9,629 nt of DNA, from positions 1-9,629 of the forward strand of contig CAINVI010000093.1 of assembly GCA_903854075.1 (NCBI GenBank). Reading direction: 5' to 3'. Of this stretch, positions 1-6,658 are shown in pieces. Position 1 is the stretch's first letter, and every line of letters begins with the position of its first letter. A program made the position numbers and the translations under genes. The DNA comes from Candidatus Pollutiaquabacter sp. (GTDB lineage Bacteria; Bacteroidota; Bacteroidia; AKYH767-A; 2013-40CM-41-45). Below the pieces are notes generated by a model. The model searched no databases and was not told the origin of the DNA. It saw only the letters and a program-made list of their open reading frames with translations.

Positions 1-41
1 CAAGCAGAGGGTCACAGGTTCGAATCCTGTTGCTCCCACCA
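1..41 (+). tRNA. tRNA 3' half, probably tRNA-Val (5' half missing)
   Basis: The piece reads as tRNA positions 36 to 76. It starts with the third anticodon base (C), then AA, the anticodon-stem strand GCAGA, variable loop GGGTC, T stem ACAGG, T loop TTCGAAT, T stem CCTGT, acceptor strand TGCTCCC, discriminator A and an encoded CCA at 39-41. Every element has the standard length. An anticodon ending in C leaves Val, Ala, Asp, Glu or Gly. Discriminator A73 argues against Asp and bacterial Gly, and a C at position 70 excludes the G3:U70 pair that defines Ala, so Val is the best reading. The two deciding anticodon bases lie outside the window, so the isotype is inferred. Confidence 0.9.
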
Positions 42-42
42 C

Positions 43-95
43 TTGAAAATTAACGGCTTACAGGAGAAAATCCCGTAGGCCGTTTGTCATTTCAA
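43..95 (+). terminator. Terminator hairpin behind the tRNA
   Basis: A long stem-loop begins right after the tRNA CCA end. Arm 52-65 (AACGGCTTACAGGA) pairs with arm 71-84 (TCCCGTAGGCCGTT) over 14 positions, with one T-G wobble (58/78) and one A-C mismatch (62/74), closing a 5-base GAAAA loop. Outside it, TTGAAA (43-48) pairs with TTTCAA (90-95), extending the structure. The following T-rich stretch is short and interrupted (TTTGTCATTT), so it is an imperfect intrinsic terminator, but position and stem strength fit termination of the tRNA transcript. Confidence 0.7.
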
Positions 96-212
96 AAGGT
101 CATCTCCACAAAGATTAATTTAAACGGAGCTTACGCTGAAATCTAACGGCGCCTTTTCAACCCTTGCATTTCATTCCATTTACTAGCAACCTGTTGTTAG
201 ATCAATAGTTCA

Positions 213-226
213 GGTCGCCAGCGACC
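213..226. repeat. Short perfect palindrome GGTCGC-CA-GCGACC
   Basis: Six bases on each side are perfectly complementary (213-218 and 221-226) around a 2-base centre. As RNA this would form a five-pair GC-rich stem with a CCAG loop. It could be a protein-binding dyad or a small hairpin; no T tract follows, so it is not a standalone terminator. Confidence 0.45.
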
Positions 227-231
227 AGCGA

Positions 232-267
232 TTCCCAATCTTACGTTAATCCTTCCATCATTGGGAA
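232..267. repeat. 8-base inverted repeat TTCCCAAT / ATTGGGAA
   Basis: TTCCCAAT (232-239) is exactly complementary to ATTGGGAA (260-267), with a 20-base spacer. It lies about 100 bases before the start codon of the first phosphoesterase. It may be an operator-like dyad or a leader stem-loop. No function can be assigned from sequence. Confidence 0.4.
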
Positions 268-366
268 ATTGAACATTCTAAAATCAAACCAAATATAGAC
301 TTGCGATTAAACCAACAGCTATAATAAAAGTCTAACGACGTCAACCAACCTTAAACCACACCAACC

Positions 367-2028
367 TTGAAACTCCTTTTTAACGTACTGTCATGCTATC
401 GAAATTTTCTTTCTAATCTCATTCTTACACTACTAATAAGTTTCACCGGTACCGCACAGAACAGATCAATCATCCTGGGCCGTCCAACCGATCAGTCTGT
501 CACAGCCAGTTTGCTGTTCAAGCAGAACACCGATTTTTATCTATGCTATGGAATGCAGCCGGGATCTCCTTCTGATAGTACGGCTGTGCTTACAGCAACC
601 GCCGGTGCACCAACAGAATACGACCTCACCAATTTGCTTCCGAATTCGCGCTACTTCTACCGCATGTACTCACGCAATATGGGAGCATCCTCCTTCACGG
701 CATCCGCGGAATATTCGTTCCATACCCAACGCACACAGGGAAACGACTTCACCTTCACCATAGAAGCCGACGAACACCTGTATGATAAAAAAGGGTCGGC
801 CAACACCTATCAAATTTGTCTGAACAATCAAGCTGCCGATAATCCTGATTTCATCATTTCATTGGGAGATATTTTCGGTGACGATCACTTTCCGGATTCC
901 ATGACCTCCAGCGAAATGGATTCACTGCACCTTGCTTACCGTCCTTTCTTGGAAAGTGTGTGCCACTCTGCTCCTTTCTACGTTTGCCTCGGTAATCACG
1001 AAGGAGAAAACGATTATTACCTGGCGCAAAATCCTCCCAACAACATTGCAGTCTGGGGCACGCAATGGCGTAAACACTATTACCCCAATCCATATCCTAA
1101 TGGATTTTATTCGGGCAACACTACTCAAGAGCCTTTTGGTATCGGCTATCCGGAAAATTATTACGCCTGGAACTGGGGAAACGCCTTATTTGTGGTGCTG
1201 GATGTCTACCGAGATCAATGCGACACCTCGCCGAAACCAAAAGGATGGAATTGGTCACTCGGCCAACCACAGTACGATTGGTTAAAAAGCACACTCGACA
1301 CCAGCACAGCTACTTTTAAATTCGTTTTTGCTCACCATATCTTAGGACAAGGAAGAGGTGGTGTGATCAACGCTACCCGTTTCGAATGGGGCGGCTACGA
1401 ACAAAATGGAAGCAACTACACCTTCCCAACGAACCGTCCCGGGTGGGCCGCGCCCATTCATGATCTGTTTGTCAATGCCGGAGTGAACATTTTCTTTCAA
1501 GGACACGACCATGTATTTGCGCGGGAAGAATTGGACGGAATCGTTTACCAAGCCGCACCGATGGCCGCCGACTCCACATATGAAATTGGCATGCTCGCTA
1601 ATGCTGATGCCTACCTCTCGGACACACTGGAAGGTACCGGTCACCTGAGGGTTCACGTCACCGATAACTGCGTAACCGTTGATTTTGTTCGCACCTATTT
1701 ACCTGCCGATACTATCGGCGGAACCCATCAGAATGGCGAAGTGGCCTTTTCGTATACAGTAGGTCCTTGTTCATTGACCAATATTGATAACACCACATCA
1801 AATTTTTCAGTGCACCTCTTCCCGATGCCGGCAAAAAATGTGGTGAACATTAAAATAATCGGCTCCTACGAAACTCCGTCGTGGAAATTGATGGATATGG
1901 GCGGAAGGTGTATTCGCCAGGGCACAGGATACACCATCTCCACAGAAAATATTCAAGACGGTATTTACTTCTGCACCATGGAATCTTCCGAATATGCACT
2001 GACGCAGAAAATCATCATCGCTCACTAA
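367..2028 (+). CDS. Secreted calcineurin-type metallophosphoesterase with T9SS sorting domain (first paralogue)
   Basis: This 553-residue protein is a phosphoesterase of the calcineurin-like (purple acid phosphatase-like) fold; its substrate is unknown. The start is a TTG at 367: an in-frame TAA lies at 352-354, no in-frame ATG precedes the signal peptide, and the first internal Met comes after it. Residues 1-30 form a signal peptide (hydrophobic 16-27, probable cleavage after GTA). Residues 36-120 look like the N-terminal fibronectin-III-like domain of purple acid phosphatases. The catalytic domain shows all metal-binding motifs: D135-x-H137, G167-D168, G209-N-H-E212, H323 and G379-H-D-H382. 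Residues 480-553 form a T9SS type A sorting domain (FPMPA near 485, DGIYF near 531), so export across the outer membrane is expected. It is the first gene of a five-gene unit, and the next gene, a homologue, starts 34 bases downstream. The fold and active site are clear; phosphatase against nucleotidase or phosphodiesterase activity is not resolved. Confidence 0.9.
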   Translation: MKLLFNVLSCYRNFLSNLILTLLISFTGTAQNRSIILGRPTDQSVTASLLFKQNTDFYLCYGMQPGSPSDSTAVLTATAGAPTEYDLTNLLPNSRYFYRMYSRNMGASSFTASAEYSFHTQRTQGNDFTFTIEADEHLYDKKGSANTYQICLNNQAADNPDFIISLGDIFGDDHFPDSMTSSEMDSLHLAYRPFLESVCHSAPFYVCLGNHEGENDYYLAQNPPNNIAVWGTQWRKHYYPNPYPNGFYSGNTTQEPFGIGYPENYYAWNWGNALFVVLDVYRDQCDTSPKPKGWNWSLGQPQYDWLKSTLDTSTATFKFVFAHHILGQGRGGVINATRFEWGGYEQNGSNYTFPTNRPGWAAPIHDLFVNAGVNIFFQGHDHVFAREELDGIVYQAAPMAADSTYEIGMLANADAYLSDTLEGTGHLRVHVTDNCVTVDFVRTYLPADTIGGTHQNGEVAFSYTVGPCSLTNIDNTTSNFSVHLFPMPAKNVVNIKIIGSYETPSWKLMDMGGRCIRQGTGYTISTENIQDGIYFCTMESSEYALTQKIIIAH

Positions 2029-2062
2029 TATTTCACCTAAACCATTCCATTCGACACAAGTC

Positions 2063-3781
2063 ATGAGTAAATATCTGATTGCTTTTTTACTAGTAATCCT
2101 GCCGTCACTCCACATCGTTTCTGCGCAACAACTGCTCAACAGCGAACTATTGGGACGGCCAACTGACAACAGTGTAACTGTGCAATTGCAATTTGCCGAC
2201 TCCATCGAAGTCAGGGTACAATATGGAACGTCAACAGGAAATTACACGCAACAAACACCGTGGGTTATTTTTCGCGACAGCCTTCCTGCTGAAATCGTAA
2301 TCAACAATCTACAACCAAATACACAATACTACTACCGTGTTCGTTATCGTATTCCGGGCGACACCACAATTAACAATCGTCCGGAATACAAATTTCACAC
2401 GCAGCGTCCGGTAGGAGAAGGATTCATCTTTGTTGTACAAGCTGATCCACACCTCGACAGCCAAACGGATACCGCAATTTATAATCGTTGCTTGTTGAAC
2501 CAGCTGGAAGATGAGCCGGACTTCATGGTAGACCTGGGTGATATTATTATGTCCGATAAGTTGAAAAATAGCGCCAATGTAATTACCGAAGATACCATTG
2601 TTCAGCGAACGGAGATCATGAGAGGGTATTATGAAAAAGCCTGCCATTCAGTTCCATTGTTCATTGCACTGGGCAATCACGAAGGGGAAGCCGGCTGGAA
2701 TCTGAATGCAAACGGCAACAATGTTGCTGTTTGGACCACACTACAGCGAAAAAAACACTTACTGAATCCCGAGCCGGATAATTTTTATAGTGGCGACACC
2801 ACATCGCATGCCTACGTTGGCCGGCGGGAAAACTATTATACCTGGCAATGGGGGAATGCCCAATTCATCGTACTCGATCCGTATTGGTACACCAACAACA
2901 AACCGGATTCTTTGTCCGGCTGGGACTGGACACTCGGCGAAACACAATACTTGTGGTTAAAGCAAACCTTGGAGAGCAGTACTGCCGACTTCAAATTTGT
3001 TTTCGCACATCAAATCATAGGTGGCGATCCAGACGGACGCGGCGGTGTTGAATTTGCCGATCGGTACGAATGGGGAGGAAATAACCTCGATGGAACACCC
3101 GGCTTCGCGACACAACGTCCGGGATGGTATAAACCAATCAAGGATTTGTTGACAGAGAATCGTGTGACTATCTTTTTTCACGGTCATGATCATTTCTTTG
3201 CCCAACAACAGAAAGACTGTTTGATCTATCAGGAATGTCCGCAACCTGGACACTTCAACTTTTCCAGCGCCAATCAAGCTGCCGTGTACGGCTACCTGCA
3301 AGGACAAATCCTTCCCAACTCGGGGCATCTTCGTGTACGTGTAGATAGTAGTGGCGTTCAGGTGGACTATGTCCGCGCCTACAAAGCTGCAGATGAAACA
3401 CCGACCCGACAGAATAAAGACATCTCAGCTACCTACACCATCGGCAATCAAAATTGTTACGATTCCCTGAGCACGGATATTCCGGTGCTTTGGAACAGCA
3501 ATTATGTCTTTGATACCCCGTATCCTAATCCTTTCTTCTCGGAAACAACAATAGAGATCAACAATAGTTCTGCCCGCCGGATCACCGTTATTATCACAGA
3601 TCTAAAAGGAAATATTGTCCGTTCATTACTTTCCGACTATTCCGTCCCTACTGGAAAATTCAAAGTAGTGTGGGACGGAAAGAGTGATCAAGGTTTTCGG
3701 CTCGCAGCCGGTATTTACCAATACACTATCATCAATGAAAAAAACAATATCGGCTCCGGAAAGCTGGTACTTCAAAATTGA
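2063..3781 (+). CDS. Secreted calcineurin-type metallophosphoesterase with T9SS sorting domain (second paralogue)
   Basis: This 572-residue homologue of the preceding gene shares the same domain order. Residues 1-21 are a signal peptide (cleavage near SA-QQ). Residues 29-113 form the fibronectin-III/purple acid phosphatase N-like domain. The catalytic domain carries D128-P-H130, G159-D160, G204-N-H-E207, H316 and G373/H374-G-H-D-H378-region GHDH, so both metal sites appear intact. The alignment with its neighbour is continuous through blocks such as GRPTD, ENYY, WGNA and FKFVFAH, indicating tandem duplication. The C-terminus differs: residues 480-572 hold a longer sorting domain with a FlgD-like Ig pattern (PYPNPF near 486, VVWDGKSDQG at 535-544, AAGIYQY near 548). 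It starts at ATG 2063 without a visible Shine-Dalgarno site and ends 19 bases before the YHYH gene. It is probably co-transcribed and surface-exported; its substrate is unknown. Confidence 0.9.
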   Translation: MSKYLIAFLLVILPSLHIVSAQQLLNSELLGRPTDNSVTVQLQFADSIEVRVQYGTSTGNYTQQTPWVIFRDSLPAEIVINNLQPNTQYYYRVRYRIPGDTTINNRPEYKFHTQRPVGEGFIFVVQADPHLDSQTDTAIYNRCLLNQLEDEPDFMVDLGDIIMSDKLKNSANVITEDTIVQRTEIMRGYYEKACHSVPLFIALGNHEGEAGWNLNANGNNVAVWTTLQRKKHLLNPEPDNFYSGDTTSHAYVGRRENYYTWQWGNAQFIVLDPYWYTNNKPDSLSGWDWTLGETQYLWLKQTLESSTADFKFVFAHQIIGGDPDGRGGVEFADRYEWGGNNLDGTPGFATQRPGWYKPIKDLLTENRVTIFFHGHDHFFAQQQKDCLIYQECPQPGHFNFSSANQAAVYGYLQGQILPNSGHLRVRVDSSGVQVDYVRAYKAADETPTRQNKDISATYTIGNQNCYDSLSTDIPVLWNSNYVFDTPYPNPFFSETTIEINNSSARRITVIITDLKGNIVRSLLSDYSVPTGKFKVVWDGKSDQGFRLAAGIYQYTIINEKNNIGSGKLVLQN

Positions 3782-3800
3782 TTCCTAAAAAACCGGCGAC

Positions 3801-5429
3801 ATGAAATATCCACTATCCCTGCTCTTCGTTTTCGTTTTCTCCATCTTCACCTGCTTCGCACACGACAGTCATTACGAAAGAACCAACGAAAGAACATGGA
3901 CACTTTCGGGAGGCGCCGAAAAAATAAACGGAACCTTTTTAGCCTGGCAAGACAATGTTGTTCTTATCGAGGAATCTTCCGGTGCTATCATCCGTGTGCC
4001 TCAAGAAAAACTATCGCCGGAAGATTATGCAGTTGCGCAGCAATACATAAAACGTATAAGTGCACTTAATCACACGGTTAAAAATACCGGACAGACTGAA
4101 CATCCTACAGATCACCATCACAATAAGACGGCGTACTGGCTATTGCTGCTTACTATCGTCAGCGTCTTGTTCATCGTTGCTGCTAAATTTATTTCTAGCA
4201 AGCGCGGCTGGGCCCTTTTACTGCTTTGTGCCGGCGGATTACTTGCCGGTTTTACACCACAGCTAAAACACGCTCTTTTAACCATTACAGATCCGCTGTT
4301 CGTAGACTCTGCCTTTACTCCATTTAAACCGGAAGTGAATACGCGCTGGGACTCCACCTATTTTTATGTAGAATCAAAAGGCATTCCGAACACACACTCG
4401 ATGATGACCGGAATTACCAAATGGCAACAGCAGGTTCCTATCCCGCAATGCTACATCGACACGAACGCCTGGAGCATCCCTCTAAATCCTGTAATTGCTG
4501 CCAATCCTGTCCCTGTAAGTCCATCTCATTTTATTCGCGGTGCTATTGCGCTAGCTGTTAATGGCGTTCCTATTTTCAACCCGTACACCAACACCGGTGT
4601 AGATGCATTTCTTGACGGACAATTGGACAATTGGGGCGGTCACTCCGGCCGGGCGGACGACTATCATTATCATACAGCGCCACTCCATTTGTACAATCAC
4701 GTGAATGTAACTCAACCTATTGCTTTCGGCCTCGATGGATTTGCTGTTTATGGAGATTTCGAGCCGGATGGTTCATCCATGCAGCCACTGGACACCAACC
4801 ACGGACACTTTGGCGGCAATGGTGTTTATCATTACCACGGCACACCTGTAGCACCTTATATGATCGGCAATATGGTGGGTGTTGTTACCGAAGATTCCAC
4901 CTTGCAAATTATTCCGCAATCCAGAGCAAGACCGGTACGACCCTCACTTACACCGCTGACCGGCGCTACCATTACCGGTTTTCATCCAAACATCTCCACC
5001 AATGGATACACGTTGATTTATACCTTAAACGGACAAACTGATTCGATCGTTTATTATTGGACACAGAACGGACAATACACCTATGACTTTTATCTGCAGG
5101 GGAATGGAATTCCGACTACGCAGCAGTATAATGGATTCGCACCATGTTCAGTTCCTACAAGTGTGACGGATTACAGCACGTACAACAATCGTGTGACTAT
5201 TTATCCAACACCGGCCCGTGATGTGATTAATATCGATTATCAAGCCGGTGTACTGTCCGATAAGCAAACTCAACTTCGGGTGATGGATGTTCACGGAAAA
5301 ATTATTTATGAAAAACATGGTGCGGTCAATTCCATTCCGGTTTCCTCCTGGCCAGCTGGTGTATACTACATCGATATACTGATCGGTGGAAAACATAGTG
5401 TTCAAAAAGCAGTAGTAAATCATTTCTGA
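3801..5429 (+). CDS. SHD1-like / YHYH-domain protein with two internal membrane helices and a T9SS sorting domain
   Basis: This 542-residue multidomain protein has no known function. Residues 1-20 are a signal peptide (cleavage near FA-HD). Residues 30-84 resemble the SHD1 domain (RTWTLSGGAEKINGTF, then VPQEKLSPEDYAV). A His-rich linker follows (H91, H101, H105-107). Two strongly hydrophobic segments at about 111-130 and 136-151 look like a helical hairpin in the membrane. Residues 170-375 match the YHYH family: the motif occurs twice (288-291 and 343-346), with H281, H334 and H336 nearby, so metal binding is plausible. Residues 465-542 are a canonical T9SS sorting domain (YPTPA, LRVMDVHGK, PAGVYYI). 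Membrane helices together with a T9SS tail are contradictory, because T9SS cargo crosses the periplasm in soluble form. The stop codon overlaps the next start by one base (TGATG at 5427-5431), suggesting translational coupling. Domain calls rest on motif recognition; the SHD1 call is the weaker one. Confidence 0.85.
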   Translation: MKYPLSLLFVFVFSIFTCFAHDSHYERTNERTWTLSGGAEKINGTFLAWQDNVVLIEESSGAIIRVPQEKLSPEDYAVAQQYIKRISALNHTVKNTGQTEHPTDHHHNKTAYWLLLLTIVSVLFIVAAKFISSKRGWALLLLCAGGLLAGFTPQLKHALLTITDPLFVDSAFTPFKPEVNTRWDSTYFYVESKGIPNTHSMMTGITKWQQQVPIPQCYIDTNAWSIPLNPVIAANPVPVSPSHFIRGAIALAVNGVPIFNPYTNTGVDAFLDGQLDNWGGHSGRADDYHYHTAPLHLYNHVNVTQPIAFGLDGFAVYGDFEPDGSSMQPLDTNHGHFGGNGVYHYHGTPVAPYMIGNMVGVVTEDSTLQIIPQSRARPVRPSLTPLTGATITGFHPNISTNGYTLIYTLNGQTDSIVYYWTQNGQYTYDFYLQGNGIPTTQQYNGFAPCSVPTSVTDYSTYNNRVTIYPTPARDVINIDYQAGVLSDKQTQLRVMDVHGKIIYEKHGAVNSIPVSSWPAGVYYIDILIGGKHSVQKAVVNHF

Positions 5430-6658
5430 TGAAAAATAATTTAGTCGTTTTGCTTGTTTGTATAACGGCATCCGCATTAGCTCAGTATAACGGAACCGGA
5501 TCAGTCACGCAAGGTGCCGGCGATACTACGGTAGCCAATATATTCAGCTGTACGGGTGGCCGTCCCACCAACCTTGGAACCATCACAGCACAAGACAGTA
5601 TGATCTGGGATTTGCCGGCTGCCAATAATTATATCAACAGTGCTTTTCCGAACGCTTCGGACCTATACAATTCCTGTAATGGCAATACCTACGCAACGGC
5701 AACAGATGCAGTAGCTGCATTGAGTGGAAATGATATTATCGTTATCGACAGTACCGGGGAGGTTTTTACCGCCTACATATTTGCCGACAATTATTTTGAA
5801 CTGTACATCAATGGTATTCCGGCAGGAAAAGACAATGTGCCTTATACGCCGTTCAACTCATCGATGGTAAGGTTTCGCGTCAACCGTCCTTTCACGATTG
5901 CCATGCTCTTGATCGATTGGGAAGAACACCTCGGACTTGGGTATGAAACCAACAATACGTTCACCTATTACGCCGGCGATGGCGGAATGGTCGCGGTGAT
6001 AAAAGATTCCAATGGCAATACGGTCGCCACTACCGGAAATGACTGGAAAGCACAGACGTATTATACGGCACCGATTACTGACTTGAATTGTCCAGCCGAA
6101 AGCGGAAACGAGCGACTATCCGGAAATTGCGTTGCGCCTTCAACCAATACCGGCGCCGGCTATTATGGTTTGCATTGGCAACGACCAACAGATTGGATGC
6201 TGCCACAATTTAATGACACCTTATTTCCTCCGGCCTACACGTTCAGCAATACAACAGTGGGTATAAATAACAAACCTGCTTACACGAATTTCACCGACAT
6301 CTTTGACGATCCGGCTCAGGATGCTGCATTCATCTGGAGTTCGAATCTCGTGCTCGACAATGAAGTGCTGGTACGCTACACGGTAACTAACACGGTGAAT
6401 ACAGACCATCCGGAAAAAGAAACCGGATCACTACTGATTTATCCGAATCCGGCGAAAAATTTTATCAGCATCCGTACTTCAACGGCTACATCACAGGTAA
6501 CCGACCTTTCGATCATGGACATGAACGGGAAAGTGGTTTACCGAAATCAGCATATTCCTGAAAAGATCGATGTATCGCAGTTGGCCAATGGCAATTATAC
6601 CGTTTCAATAGTAATAGACGGTACTAAACAGTATTCCAAACTTCATATTCAAAAATAA
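5429..6658 (+). CDS. Secreted protein of unknown function with T9SS sorting domain
   Basis: I do not recognise the family of this 409-residue protein. Residues 1-18 are a signal peptide (ALA-QY). Residues 20-325 look like an all-beta extracellular region rich in Asn, Thr, Gly and aromatics. Around 112-170 there is a pattern reminiscent of PA14 or galactose-binding beta sandwiches (FADNYFELYINGIPAG, then FTIAMLLIDWEEHLGLGYE), and near 302-317 a distinctive IWSSNLVLDNEVLVRY block. Five cysteines in the mature region (C41, C83, C221, C234 and none conserved elsewhere by eye) could include disulfides, but pairing is unknown. No catalytic motif is evident. Residues 335-409 form a T9SS sorting domain (IYPNPAKNF, SIMDMNGKVVY, LANGNYTV). 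It overlaps both neighbours by one base (at 5429 and 6658), so its expression is tied to the YHYH and DUF1566 genes. A ligand- or carbohydrate-binding role is only a guess. Confidence 0.85.
   Translation: MKNNLVVLLVCITASALAQYNGTGSVTQGAGDTTVANIFSCTGGRPTNLGTITAQDSMIWDLPAANNYINSAFPNASDLYNSCNGNTYATATDAVAALSGNDIIVIDSTGEVFTAYIFADNYFELYINGIPAGKDNVPYTPFNSSMVRFRVNRPFTIAMLLIDWEEHLGLGYETNNTFTYYAGDGGMVAVIKDSNGNTVATTGNDWKAQTYYTAPITDLNCPAESGNERLSGNCVAPSTNTGAGYYGLHWQRPTDWMLPQFNDTLFPPAYTFSNTTVGINNKPAYTNFTDIFDDPAQDAAFIWSSNLVLDNEVLVRYTVTNTVNTDHPEKETGSLLIYPNPAKNFISIRTSTATSQVTDLSIMDMNGKVVYRNQHIPEKIDVSQLANGNYTVSIVIDGTKQYSKLHIQK

Larger units (their letters stand above)
96..366. other. Gene-free leader region upstream of the T9SS cargo operon
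   Basis: No convincing reading frame is present on either strand. The region presumably carries the promoter of the downstream operon. Two weak candidates are visible. TAGACTTG at 296-303 matches the Bacteroidetes -7 consensus TAnnTTTG except for one base, but lacks a well-spaced TTTG at -33. TATAAT at 320-325 has no matching -35 box at 17 bases. Neither can be called a promoter with confidence. Two inverted repeats are listed separately. Confidence 0.5.

Noticed and set aside
1..8. CAAGCAGA at the left end resembles the first bases of the Illumina P7 oligo
   Set aside because: Only 8 bases agree, and the sequence fits tRNA structure perfectly from base 1, so this is coincidence.
1..95. tRNA as an integration site for a mobile element
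   Set aside because: No integrase, no repeat of the tRNA 3' end elsewhere in the window and no phage genes were seen; a normal terminator follows the tRNA.
320..325. Perfect TATAAT box upstream of the operon
   Set aside because: No -35 box at suitable spacing, and the primary sigma factor of Bacteroidota uses a different consensus (TTTG / TAnnTTTG), so it is not called as a promoter.
854..2205. Antisense reading frames opposite the first phosphoesterase (several, 62-132 codons)
   Set aside because: They lie wholly or largely inside a gene with clear domains, have no recognisable motifs or signals, and read like shadow frames.
3801..3860. Cys18 in the YHYH protein signal sequence as a lipobox
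   Set aside because: The preceding residues (IFTC) do not fit the lipobox pattern, and a standard cleavage site after FA at residue 20 is better.
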